A program made the position numbers and the translations under genes. Positions 50,670-61,227 of a DNA stretch of 64,000 bases are shown here, piece by piece. Below the pieces are notes generated by a model. It saw only the letters and a program-made list of their open reading frames with translations. It ran no database searches and was not told the DNA's origin. This DNA comes from Chiridota heheva. Its lineage: Eukaryota > Echinodermata > Holothuroidea > Apodida > Chiridotidae. How positions within the stretch are numbered: position 1 is the stretch's first letter; each line of letters starts with the position of its first letter. Location of the stretch: contig JAIGNY010003759.1 of NCBI GenBank assembly GCA_020152595.1, forward strand, positions 762,001 through 826,000, given 5' to 3'.

Positions 50670-51528
50670 TGCAAACTTTACAGAGACTTGGCTTAATACC
50701 GATATACCTGATAGTGCAGTTGAAATTGATAAATTTACTCCTATTAGAGCTGACTGTACTCATAGTTTGGGAAAATCTAGAGCTGGTGTCAGTCTTTATT
50801 TCAATAATAACTGGTGCAATAACTATGTAGTAAAAGATAAATATTGTTGTGAGGACATAGAATTAATGACCGTCGGATTGCGGCCTTTTTATCTTTCCTG
50901 GGAATTCGGTCAGTTGTTCATTACTGTTGTCTATATTCACCCAAAGGCGGACAATAGTAAAGCTATTGATACCCTATCAGACAGGATCCAGAATAAAAAT
51001 GCGTCAAATCCTGATGCTGTACAACTTATTATGGGAGATTTCAATCAATATGACTTTTGATATGCTAATTTTGTGCAATATATTGACAAGTGTGCGAGAG
51101 GGAATGCTGTTTTAGACAAATGTTTTGGAAACGTTGAATATAAATTTAAGGTCAAGCTGTGCTCACCCCTCGGAAATTCCGATCATAATACTGTGTGCTT
51201 ACTACCGCTTTACAAACAGATGTTCACGCAAAAGAAACCTGCAAAAGTTACATACCGTGACTGGTCAGATGCAGTCATGGATGAATTGCGCGGGTGTTTC
51301 GAAAGCACCGACTGGAGTGTGTTTCATGATGACGACATCAATAAGAAGGTTACAGCTGTCAATGAATATATTAACTTTTGTGTTGAGTCTATTGTACCCA
51401 CTACAACACGAAGGGTATCCTCAAACAGCAAACCATGGATATCAAGAGAATTAAAGATGTTGATTAAGCAGAAGTATGAGGCCTACCATAACAAAGATTA
51501 TTATTATTTGGCTTTTGCAACAACATAA
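50670..51528 (+). pseudogene. LINE endonuclease region
   Basis: APE-type endonuclease that would nick the target DNA. FTETWLN comes first, then AGVSLYFNN, VYIHPKADNS, the catalytic block IMGDFNQYDF ending at 51060, and LGNSDHNTV near 51175. A frameshift near 51057 separates the MGDFN block from the DKCFGN block and the SDH block. After SDHNTV the linker KPWISRELKMLIKQKYEAY typical of the endonuclease-RT connector is present, then a stop at 51526. Confidence 0.82.
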
Positions 51529-51529
51529 G

Positions 51530-52450
51530 CCAATTAAGGGGGAAACTAAACGCTGTAAATATAATTACGAAAATAAACAAACTGTTAGGTATGGGTGTCA
51601 ATTGTAGGTTAATATTATGGATCTTGAATTATTTAAGAGACAGACCACAGTTTGTTAAGATGAATGGCTTATGCTCTGATGTTTGGTCCATTAGTACAGG
51701 TGTGCCCCAGGGTTGTTGTCTGTCTCCTATCCTCTTTTGCTTGTACACTAATGATTGCAGAAGTAAACATGATGTTTGCTCAATTATCAAATATGCTGAC
51801 AATACCGTGATAACCGGATACCTTCATAATAACACTGCTGCTCCGTATGAGGATGAAATTGGTGATTTTGTTACTTGGTGCAATCAAAAATATCTGATAT
51901 TGAATTGTAAAAAAAACCCAAGGAGATGGTGTTTGATTTTAGGAAACAGTCATGTGATCGTGCTCCAATCAGGGTTAATAATGAGGTTGTTGAACAGGTG
52001 GACCATTACAAATATCTAGGCACTATCATTGACCATAAACTTACTTTTAAAGACCAGGCTGATGCAACTAGAACCAATGCGTACAAGGCTGTATTTTTTA
52101 CGAAAACTGAAATACTTCAAAAGTTGACAATATTATTCTTAAGCTCTTTTACCAGTCAGTAATACAAAGCATGTCGACTTTTAGTATTATCTGTACATTC
52201 GCGCTGCTTACAAAAGATTCAACTAGTAAATTGGAGAAGATCGTAAGGGCCGCAAGCCATCTTGTTGGTGATGACATGTCTGAAGTCCGTCTCTGATCTC
52301 TGCAATAACATGATGCACCAAAAAATAACTAAAATATTGAATGACAACACACATCCGGTCTTCCCACTATATATTTTCTGCCGTTCACGGAAAAGACTTT
52401 GTATGCCACGGTCCAAGCATAACAGATTCGGTTTTCATTTGTACCCAACT
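51530..52450 (+). pseudogene. LINE reverse transcriptase C-terminal half, inactive
   Basis: After the internal deletion the frame resumes with MGVNCRLILWILNYLRDRPQ, then STGVPQGCCLSPILFCLYTND (motif B). Next is IIKYADNTVITG, where the catalytic YADD box has its second Asp changed to Asn. A frameshift near 51920 moves the downstream DFRKQ and YKYLGTIIDHKLTF blocks to another frame. Motif A and the fingers are deleted. The loss of motif A plus the Asp change rule out activity. Confidence 0.82.
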
Positions 52451-52519
52451 CTATTTCCCCATTCAACTTGAAAGCAGTGCTATAGTTTGTGTTTTTATAT
52501 TTTAAGTCAAATTTGTATA

Positions 52520-52640
52520 TTTATCTATATATGTATATATGTATGTGTATATATGTGTATATGTATGTGTGTATGCATGTGTGTGTGCATATATGTGCAT
52601 GTGTATATATATATATATATGTATGTGTATGTTTATATTT
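52520..52640. repeat. TATG/TGTA simple repeat
   Basis: Alternating TATA, TGTA and TGTG words within the 3' untranslated part of the LINE relic. Confidence 0.85.
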
Positions 52641-52746
52641 ATATTTCTTTTTAAATATCTTTGTACATTTTGTTATAGGGCGACAAGTTTCCATATATTG
52701 TTGTGGACAAAATAAATTGATCTTATCTTATCTTGATCTTATCTCA

Positions 52747-53340
52747 TGGACATCAAAGCATTTTGCCTTTCATTACATGCAATTTTGTCTACGGATTATG
52801 TGCTGTCATGTAACTTTATGTAAAAATAGAAAATTACCCTATATTGACAGATTCAAACAATTAAGGGGAAAAAAACACCTCTGGAAATGTATATGAATTT
52901 CAAGGTGACATATTACAGAATTTACAAAACAAAATTTTCCAAAAAAAAAAAAAAGACAGATTCAAACAAATAAGGAAAACAAAAACACCTCTGGAAATAT
53001 ATATGAATTTGACAAGGTCATTCTCAATGTGAAAAGAAAAAGTAAAAAGGTCATTGATTTTAAATACCTGCTATGATCAAACTGATTGCATATTCTGATT
53101 GTTGTTGAATTCTCTTTATAATGACACACATTTCATCAAAATTGAACGTGTACTTTTTGAGTTATGGCTCTTTAAGCAACATTCGGCCATTTTTAGAGGG
53201 CTCTAACTTTTGAATGGAAAATACGATTTCACTGAAATGTGAGATTTTCCGTTTCCCATGATAGCAATCAAGCTCACCAAACTTCATCAAAATCGAGTCG
53301 GAGGTGTGTTATGTATAGGTGAATGGACACGGAATGACCC
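52747..53340. repeat. Right arm of the long inverted repeat, with internal duplication
   Basis: Longer than the left arm because about 107 bp beginning GACAGATTCAAACAA is present twice (about 52848 and 52957). The two are separated by an A-run, which suggests a local duplication. Confidence 0.8.
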
Positions 53341-53754
53341 AAGACTGAATGGCATATAAAGCGTTTCAACAGAGAAGAGCCACTTAATTCCTGGTTTGAA
53401 CTTGTACTAATGCTATATGCTATGAATATTTGTCCAAGTGTTTTTCATGATGTTATCATCATAGACATACTGTAGCTTCAAGTCAAATAGAGCATCCTAA
53501 TTTTGAATTTTTAGACATAGGAAAATCTCAAGTGAAAAACACCTTCTTGGATGAGAGTTTAAGAAAGCTATCTCTACAAAGCATGAAGAAGCTGTTTAAG
53601 TTGAAGATATATACATTTCTTTCCGAGATATTGCTATATAGCTCACAATTATGGGGGTGGGGGAAATAAGAGGTTACTCATGCCTATCTCTGGTCAGAGA
53701 ATAATTACATTTAGCACTGTATACATAATACTTTCTTAAAGAGAATAGTATAGA

Positions 53755-53917
53755 AAGGTTTTAATGTCCCGAAAGCATCCATTGCTGGACATTACATCAA
53801 GACGGCCACGGCCTTTGATAACCAGTTGTGAACTCACTGGTTGCAGACCCACCGGGAAAAAAAACCCGGGACGTGCGGGTGAGAGGACAAAGCACTATCC
53901 ACTACACCACAGAGGTT
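53755..53917 (-). mobile_element. tRNA-derived SINE, copy 3
   Basis: Minus strand: CTCTGTGGTGTAGTGGATAG (A-box side), a B-box region interrupted by a T-run, the core GAACTCACTGG-type block with CTGGTTATCAAAGGCC, and the tail ATGCTTTCGGGAC. Same family as the copies at 39.7 and 59.8 kb. Confidence 0.88.
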
Positions 53918-54069
53918 GAATGAATGAAACAATTTCTGGGGGATATAATTTGTCCACCTTGCCTCCCCTTCCCCCTCCCCCTTCTCACCTCCTGATTGGT
54001 CCACCTGCTAACTATACAAGTTTGATGTCTTTAAACTACATCTTTAATACGTTTCCAAAGAATAGCAAC

Positions 54070-54908
54070 GGTTTGTTTGTTTCTTTGATTGATGATGGCC
54101 TAACAGCACCACAAGAACTAAGGTCAAATTGTGCCTGAAAGGTCAGATCATTCTAGAGGTAGGAAGTAAAGGAAACAGGGGGAGAATGAGATAAATTTAA
54201 GGACAAAAGGTCAGAAAGCTGTGATCGTGAGGGGAGGTGCATGGTTGAAACAAAAACAAAGTAGAGAGGGGGTGGAAGAGGAGAATTAAATATGGTCGTA
54301 GAGGGAGGCATGATGAAGGAGGGAGATAATTTTATCCGAAGGATTTTTCTGGAAGAACTCAGCAATTGAGTTGTAGGGAGCGAGGGAAGCTCTGGGAAGG
54401 TTGTACACGGGGCAAGCAAGGAGAACGTGATGGATTGTGAGGGTGCAATGGCAATTGTTGCAGAGGGGTTGGGGGGAGCCAATAAGGAGGTGGGAGTGGG
54501 TGAGATGAGTGTGACCAATTCTAAGACGGGTAATATGAACGTTGTCAATACGAGAGAGGTTGTTGATGGTGGCTTTGATCGGAATTGTGGGCTGGATGAC
54601 ATGGAGTTTGTTATCAATTTGAGACTTCCATGAGGTTTGCCAGCGGTCCCGAACAAGGGAAGCGATAAGCAGTTTGATGTCAGAGAAGGTTTTGGGAAAA
54701 GGGGCAGGGAGAAGGGTAAGGGCAAGCTTAGCGGCTGCATCAGCCCTGTCATTACCCGGGATGCCAACATGGCTGGGTATCCAGAAGAAAAGAATACTTT
54801 TCCTGCAGAGGGTGGGAGAAAGGAGTTTGCGGAGGAGGAGTTGGCATGTGAGGTTATCCCATTTAAGGTTGAGTAAAGAAGTAAGAACAGCCTTTGAGTC
54901 GGAGAAAA
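54070..54908 (-). mobile_element. RNase H LINE, second copy (3' fragment)
   Basis: Very similar to 705-1515 along its whole length, with the same AAAC-type 3' tail at 54070-54085. It is truncated at its 5' side at about 54908, where similarity to the first copy stops abruptly within FSDSK. It therefore represents a short, 5'-truncated insertion. Confidence 0.92.
54286..54908 (-). pseudogene. LINE RNase H C-terminal domain, open but truncated
   Basis: One uninterrupted frame runs from the 5' truncation to the TAG/TAA-type stop at 54286-54288. Blocks are FSDSKAVLTSLLNLKWDNLT, FFWIPSHVGIPGNDRADAAA and a cysteine/histidine cluster CNNCHCTLTIHHVLLAC. The C-terminus NSIAEFFQKNPSDKIISLL follows. 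The cluster resembles the zinc-knuckle-like C-terminus of RNase H LINEs. The N-terminal third of RNase H, with the first catalytic Asp, is missing. This copy supplies the reference for the frameshift and stop in the first copy. Confidence 0.88.
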
Positions 54909-54909
54909 C

Positions 54910-56540
54910 AGTACTGATATATTCCACCCTTATCACCAACCACTTGAACCAGGGTTTGTGGAATGGAAACTTAGGGTTAATTAATTACCCATCTTGTAGA
55001 ATAAAGCTTGGAACAAACTTACAATATGCAAACTTTACATCTCAGGTAAGCTAGGCAACACCTACCCCATATGAGCTAGGAGTGGGTGGTGATGGTGGGG
55101 GCAGGGGGAGGGGGTGGTATCAAATTATTTTGCATTACAACAATGATTTAGTACACACTTGGTGGGCTGTGAGTAAATGGTTGATTAAGAGCAATTAAGT
55201 TATAACATTTTGTTTCAAATTTGCTTCAATATCCAGCCAAAATATTTGCTTCAAACTATTGCATGAGCAATACAATCCCAGTTGGAATTAATCAACAATT
55301 TCCCATGGTTCTAAAAAAGGTGTTTAAAATCTTCCGACGTAAAATTGTAGTAAATAATCTTTATATGCTCCCCTCTTTTGCAATTTAATCATTATGAACT
55401 TATCATTCTATTGCATTTTTCCTAAAGTCCCGACTGTAGTCATTCTGATCAGAGAGATTATATTTCCAACCCCAATATAGGATATCCTATTCTTAAATCA
55501 GTAACACAAAACCACAACTGCTCCAGTGACAGGTCATACACAAAGCCACAGTGTTTTGTGAATTGACCACTTATCAACTTATGCTACTGCATACATGGAG
55601 CTTTTGTGTAAAAGTGCACTCAAGCAAAGTGAGCATGAGATTTTGCTGAATATCATGCAGATGATTTGCAACTAAAACTTAAGTGAATTTGAGGGTGTTC
55701 ATTTTAAATTGTGGTTTCATGAGAAGGGGTTCGAAGACCAGTTTTTAATAGCTTTGGAAGTTCATCATGTGTACTACTCATTGCACAATTACATCGGGGA
55801 CATTTTTAGAGCACATATTTACCATATATACTGTTGCTTACTCAAGATTTTTTTTCTTTTTTTTTTCCACTTATTATTTTTTTATAAAGATTTCCTATCT
55901 TTCCCATGGTTATAACCTCCAAAACTGTGGATTTTTTCCAACTCTAAATACAATATTGTATATTGTCTAATAACAGTTTTAGTTCCTTGAAAATGTTACT
56001 TTGCCCCCTTCCCCCACCACACACACACACATACAAACAAAATGTTGCATACTGATTATTAATGTACATGGGCTATCTCAAAGATTACTATCCAGTCTGA
56101 CAGAGTACAACCAAAGAAAAAAGTAGAGAAAAACGGCAAAATAGAAAATAAAAGTTAAGTAAATATGTAGTATTGTCTAAACAAGACAACCTTGTTTAAT
56201 TAGAGCAGGTTAATGTCTGGCATGCATTGCTTCTGATTGTGTTAAAGTACTCATAGTGTAATTAGCAACCCTTTAAAAACAAAGGAAGTTTCTAAGAACA
56301 TTCGAGCATATGAAAAAGATGTTTGTCTATAAAGAAGTTAAAAAGCTGACCTGTTACGATTTAAAATGAAAGATGCTGAACATTTTTTTCTTAAAAGAGA
56401 AAATGCAAAATGAGGTAGTTTCAAACAATGACACTGCAGGCTTTTAACTTATCAAGTAAAGATCCAAAGTCAATTGAGTACAGCACAGCATTCAGACTAT
56501 TCAAGCTATTCATGAACTTAAAACTAGATAAGCACATTTT
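54910..56540. other. No gene recognised
   Basis: Contains a G-rich stretch at 55085-55120 and T-runs near 55850. A CAG|GTAAGC donor-like site near 55047 is not supported by a credible exon. Confidence 0.4.
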
Positions 56541-56543
56541 TTT

Positions 56544-57058
56544 TCAAGGATTAGTTCAGGGGTCAAGCATGTTTATCCTATAGGAAAGAGGACTTCAAAA
56601 GAAACAAAATGGTGATGAAAGCATTCAATTATCTTATTCTGTTATGGTGATATTGAAGTTTAAGGCTGTCTTATCTGTGTAGAAATGACTGGTGTAGTAA
56701 GTCTACTATGGAAGGTTGGCACCCTTTTCCTCACTTTCTTAACAACTGTTAATTATTTCAAAGAAAATTTATTTAACTTCTTTACTATATGAATATTTTT
56801 TTGACCTTTTTTCAGGTGGTAAATCAAAATTACCCTTACTAGATTCTGTTTTACTACTTTCCTGACATATCCAATGGTTTTTAAGCCACAAAATCACAGG
56901 ACAAAATATGATAGAATAAGAATGAGGAATCTGAGGCTGTGATGTGATAATTAACTAGTCTAATTTCAGTCGTTTCTACACAAATGATATCAAAGTTTTA
57001 ACTTAAATATCTCCTTAACAGAATAAGATGTTTGAATGCTTTCTTCACTATTTTGCTC
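56544..57058. mobile_element. MITE family A, copy 5 (right end truncated)
   Basis: Left end AAGGATTAGTTCAGGGGTCA and full interior. The right arm stops in TTTCTTCACTATTTTGCTCC, so the last 60 or so bases of the element are missing. Confidence 0.8.
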
Positions 57059-57059
57059 C

Positions 57060-58500
57060 TTCCATACAAAGTATGAAAGCTTAATATTATGGGGTCCTTG
57101 ATTCCTAAAATATTCATTGTGTTCTGTCCTTCTCTAACTTTTTCAATATATCTCAAATTTTAATTGATTCATCTTAAGGCACCAACAAAACCTCACACCC
57201 AATTTCATCAAAATCCAGTCATTACTTCCCTTGATGAAAAACTGAAAAACCAACATACGAACAAACATTGGTGGAAACAAACCTCCATCCGTAAATGGGT
57301 CTATTTGGAAAAATGTGCATGCCACAAATAAGTTTATCGTGACCAATGTGCATGTCATATTCACTTTTTTTTTATTTAACAACTGAAAGTAAGATTTTGG
57401 GGCAAAGGAATTATTTTAGTTAGGGTTCGTGTTAAGATTAGCTTTTTGAATATTTACTTTTTTGTGTTTAAATTGGTTTTGAGAAACAAAAATATTGAAG
57501 ATAGACTTATTTGCAGCATGTGCATTCTTCCCATTTTTCCATGATACTTCCCTCCCTCCCCCATCCAGCCTTGTTGGCGGAGGTAATCAAACAACCAACA
57601 AAAACCAAGGATGCCTGAGTACCACAACAAGAGTGCTTATCTTGAACCTACAAAGTATAGTCGATGCCCAATAACTGATAAACACAATACTTTAACTCCA
57701 CATAAATTTTGGTACAAACACTTCAATATTTGACGACACATTTTTTATTACCATCTATCTGGAACAATCAAATTTAAGAAGGTACTTAACAATTAAATTT
57801 CAAGCCAAGTTTTTTGCTTGTGGTTGGTGATTTGCCTCATCTTATTACCTGAGCACGTTTTGAATGAGAACAATTGATTAATTGCTATACGTTGCCTTTT
57901 ACATTACTGTTTACATATTTACTCCAATTTGCTTACATACGAATGTTTTTGCAACATAACTATTGTTGACAGCCTTGCTACATGTTTTTCTTCAACATAA
58001 AATTTTTAATTAAATGAGAAAAAAAAAAAAAACTGCTAATAATCAATTAATAATCATTCCTAGTTCTCGAAAAACAAAAGTAACACTACGTTTTTGCCAA
58101 AGAGATACTTTCTTTGGTAAAAGACATGTATAATATGTAAAGCGTTTACAGTATGTGTACTCATTTACATCATGTAATAAAGAACACCTTTGAATCTTAC
58201 CCTTGATATCAAATAGTTTTTTATTTACACAGAATGGGGGAGGGGAATTTTCCCCACTAACTTTTGTCTGTATCTTTATCTTCTTGTATTAATGTTTTTG
58301 CGTGATGTTGTGACTTTGACACCACATTTTCCGTAGGCAAATTTGATTTTCTAACTCCCCCATCCCCCAATTTTGGTTGGCAAATCTCACCCAAGCTTTG
58401 AATGGTACCCTATGCATCACATTTCTCTATCAAACTGAGATTTACTTCACCCGTATCCCTGAACATTTCTATCAGATTATCAAACAGAGATAAAAATGGT
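57060..58500. other. No gene recognised; intron of the proline-rich gene
   Basis: AT-rich. It lies within the 20.6-kb interval between the two linked exons. Confidence 0.45.
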
Positions 58501-58505
58501 CTTAC

Positions 58506-58632
58506 TTTGGTTTTGATTTCTTTCCTGATCGCTTTGGTTTGGACTTTGTCTGGCACTTTTGTTTCTGTGTACTGCCCTCTCCATTCTCCTCGCTGGTTGA
58601 CCAGCCGCTGTCTTCACTTTCATCCCCATCGA
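58506..58632 (-). CDS. Acidic-to-basic linker exon, same gene as 37787-37940
   Basis: A 127-nt exon with a strong acceptor TTTTCTTTTTCACAG and donor CCAAA|GTAAG. Two leading bases finish a codon, 41 codons follow, and two bases (AA) remain. The exon at 37787-37940 begins with the single G needed to complete Lys, so the two join in frame. The peptide starts acidic (DGDESEDSGWSTSEENGEGS) and turns strongly basic (TKSKPKRSGKKSKP). It runs straight into KEPPPVAPKPK of the next exon. It appears to be a disordered linker. No family could be named. The first exons, promoter and any folded domains lie beyond 58632 or outside the window. Confidence 0.78.
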
Positions 58633-59000
58633 CTGTGAAAAAGAAAACAGATTCCTTATAGAAGTGCCAACCTCACTTTGAAGGAGCGATCTCGGCATAA
58701 GCACATTCAGTTTTAATTTTTCTATTGTTCAAATTTCAACGAATTGTTATACGTGCATATATCTTTTGACCATATTCCACACTATATTAATAATATATTA
58801 ACCCTCTCCTTCAAGCAATCCACACGATCTCAGTTGGTAAGTCCATAGACTTTGGACGATTTGCTTTTGTGCCAAACGTAACAAGCCCATATCTGTTTTA
58901 GTTAACAATTTAATTTTTCTTTTCTCTTCTTCTTTCAGATGAATTTTTTGAAGAAAAAAAATCTGAATTAAGTTTTAGGTCTGCCTTTACAGTTTGAACA

Positions 59001-59241
59001 TTAAAGGAGCACTAGACCGAAAAGTAAGGGCGCTCGTTTTTGCAAATTTTACAGATAATTTGGCCAAAACAGATCGATGAACTTCATGCCTCCATAGCCA
59101 ACAGGTGATGACGTGAGGGCAAAAGGTCACCTGAATATTCATATTAACCAAAAAAATTGCTATACCGTTGCATGCTAGATAAGCATTTTTTTGGGGACCC
59201 TTAGAAATACACCCTCACATTTAGGTCTAGTGCTCCTTTAA
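59001..59241. mobile_element. Short MITE with TTAA target duplication
   Basis: TTAA (59001-59004), then AGGAGCACTAGACC, and at the other end GGTCTAGTGCTCCT, then TTAA (59238-59241). A perfect 14-bp inverted pair and a 241-bp total. It is a third TTAA-type family in this window, distinct in sequence from family A and from 12975-14371. Confidence 0.88.
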
Positions 59242-59503
59242 ACTAACAACAAATTTGTACAGCTCTTTTAACTCAGCCATGTCATGTTACCACACATACA
59301 TATTGTACGTGCACCCACCTTAGTATAAATCTTTGTACACACGATATATATTATGCGTTCTCTAAATGATCGTGATATATGTATAGGCCCTTGTCGATAT
59401 TTAATGACATGTATAAGTACTGCTCCTGTACTACTCACGTCATTGTGTTTGTTTTGAGACAAGACCACTTCTTTAAAGCAATATTCCCATGGAATTTCAT
59501 TTT

Positions 59504-60215
59504 GTTGTATCTGATAGATGAAAATCTCAGAAAGATATTGGTTAAGAATAATGTTAATATCTCCTTCCTAAAAGAAGTCATTAAACTTTTAAAGAGTTTT
59601 CTTGCCGGCATAAAAATGACTTTGTACTAAGTCTAAGTCATCATTATAATTATGATGTCATCACAGCACTTAATGTGCTATTTTCTTTATGTTTTTCTTT
59701 GAAAATTAATTGCATATTTTCTCAATAAATAAAAACATTTTTTTTTCCTCAAAAACTATTCAAAATATTGTAGAATAAAATGTACAATGTTTTCCAATCT
59801 GTTCATAGACCTTCGTGGTGTAGTGGTTAGTGCTTTGTCCTCTCACCCGCACATTCCGGTTCATATCCCGGTGGGTCTATAACCAGTGAGTTAACAACTG
59901 GTTATCAAAGGCTGTGGCCATCTTGATATAAAGTACAGCACTGGATGCTTTCGGGATGTTAAAACCTTGCTATGCTATGTAACTCATGTTTGAAATATGA
60001 AAAATTGGTGATTAATTTTTGAAGAAAGACATAATTTTTAGTACAGGAAGTAGTGTGATGACATCATAATGATGACAATTAGACTTTGTGCAAAAGTCAA
60101 TTTTATGCGAAAATCTTTAAATTCAATAACTTCTTTTAGGAATGAGATATAAACACAATTTTTTCACCAATCGTATTTCTTAAATTTTCCTTTATCAGAT
60201 ACATACAAACTTTTA
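59504..60215. repeat. Imperfect inverted repeat with a SINE in the loop
   Basis: The left arm (about 59504-59700) is the imperfect reverse complement of the right arm (about 60030-60215). Shared words are TATCTGATA, TCCTAAAAGAAGT, GCATAAAA-TGACTTT and ATTATGATGTCATCACA. The SINE at 59805-59981 occupies the spacer. It is probably a foldback or MITE-type element hit by the SINE. Confidence 0.7.
59805..59981 (+). mobile_element. tRNA-derived SINE, copy 4 (best preserved)
   Basis: Plus strand: CGTGGTGTAGTGGTTAGTGC (A box), GGTTCATATCC (B box, one change from GGTTCGANTCC) and GTGGGTC closing the tRNA-like head. Then come the core ACTGGTTATCAAAGGC, GGATGCTTTCGGGATGTT and the tail CCTTGCTATGCTATG. 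The tail repeat CTATG is shared with copy 2. Confidence 0.9.
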
Positions 60216-60381
60216 AGCTCAACACAGCGTGCAATTGAAATCTCTCTTAGCTTGCAGTTAAAACCTTTATGAAATGGTGTTTCAGAAAAGAGATCCTTTA
60301 TAAGTTTTACTGAGCGTATTACAAGCAGAATAAGATCACCATAACCTAGTAAAAGTCATGACAAGCTTTTCTCCTACAAGC

Positions 60382-60764
60382 TATAGACCTTTTTCAAACC
60401 AAGTTTAGCCGAAATTAATTTCTTCAGTACTTCGACCAATCAAATGCTGGGGAAACTTTTCCTTTGTTTCCCAACCAATCAGGTGCAGGTTTGAGGTAAA
60501 AAATATAAGCGGCAATACGCGCATGTATTTCCTTCATGTATAACGCACATATGATATGTGCGCTTGAAAACATTTTTTCATACGCTTAATCCCATACCGT
60601 TTGTGAATTGTGCAGACGACCAATATTCCTTCAGTATTTTATTGGTCAATAAAATTCCACCAGTATACGATTGGTCCATTATGGACTCGTGAATCTCGGC
60701 CATATGTGACATTATTTAAATTATTTATCCGGAAATTGCCGATTCTGATTTGAAAAGGTCTGTA
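60382..60764. mobile_element. Candidate MITE
   Basis: Ends TATAGACCTTTTTCAAA and TTTGAAAAGGTCTGTA form an imperfect inverted pair 383 bp apart. The interior has more CpG than the surroundings and no convincing coding frame. Confidence 0.55.
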
Positions 60765-61227
60765 GGCAAACTTCACGAGGTAGCCCAGGCTCATATTTTT
60801 ATATGGATTATATAATTCAAGATATGATGCATCTTGGATAAGGAAAACTGAGGTTCTTGGTATAGATTCTACCACAAATGATATTGCAATTAGAATTTCA
60901 CCCAAAAAGTGTTGGTGGCACAACCTGACAACACTGTTGCTGAGAAGGGGAAGGGAGTGGAAGCTGTACATGCTACCTGGTAGTTAACATTATGATGTCA
61001 ATAACATGTACCAGACAAACATCACCCTTGCAAAATTTTCATGGAGGGGCAATGTATGAAACATCATATGTGGGGTAGGGCTGCTAATTCCTCCAACTGG
61101 ATCATATATTCAGGTAAGTCAGGTACCAATGACCAGTGGCTGGCCAAACTTAAAATAGCACACATGGAAAAGGAGGGTTATGTCTTCAACCCTGTTGGGT
61201 TGGAATCCAGAGAAACTCAATAATAAC

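Larger units (their letters stand above)
50640..52745 (+). mobile_element. Non-LTR retrotransposon, internally deleted (CR1/L2/Rex1-like group)
   Basis: A plus-strand LINE relic with endonuclease and reverse transcriptase parts and a 3' end made of TCTTA-type repeats at about 52722-52745. The 3' end lies exactly against the inner edge of the right inverted arm of the surrounding element. The endonuclease begins with FTETWLNTDIPDS near 50673. A large piece between the endonuclease and RT motif B is missing. The group assignment is from overall motif look (SDHNTV, LILCLY-type blocks) and not from a tree. Confidence 0.85.
48412..53340. mobile_element. 4.9-kb DNA element with long terminal inverted repeats
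   Basis: The outer ends GGGTCATT (48412) and AATGACCC (53340) open two imperfect inverted arms: 48412-48899 on the left and 52747-53340 on the right. Matched words include ACACACCTCCGACT, ATTTTGATGAA-TTTGGTG, CTCAAAAAGTACACGT and TTTGATGTCCAT. They run in order from the tips to the inner edge. Between the arms lie a decayed gene of a conserved protein family on the minus strand (49080-50105), a small dispersed repeat and a nested plus-strand LINE (50640-52745). I could not establish a convincing target-site duplication; the flanks AAGAATTGAA and AAGACTGAAT are only similar. The superfamily is not assigned. Confidence 0.75.

Noticed and set aside
48401..53351. Target-site duplication of the long-inverted-repeat element
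   Set aside because: AAGAATTGAA and AAGACTGAAT are similar but need an indel to align, so they are not counted as evidence.
54427..55054. Plus-strand frames at the second LINE copy, ending in a CAG|GTAAGC donor-like site
   Set aside because: Mostly antisense to RNase H. The donor-like site lies outside the LINE and no acceptor-bounded coding block supports it.
60639..60971. 110-residue minus-strand frame
   Set aside because: Crosses the boundary of a MITE-like inverted repeat at 60764, has no domain resemblance and no splice support.
61041..61223. Plus-strand frame with a consensus CAG|GTAAGT near 61113
   Set aside because: No credible acceptor or upstream exon and no recognised sequence. 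A perfect donor hexamer is expected by chance at this window size.
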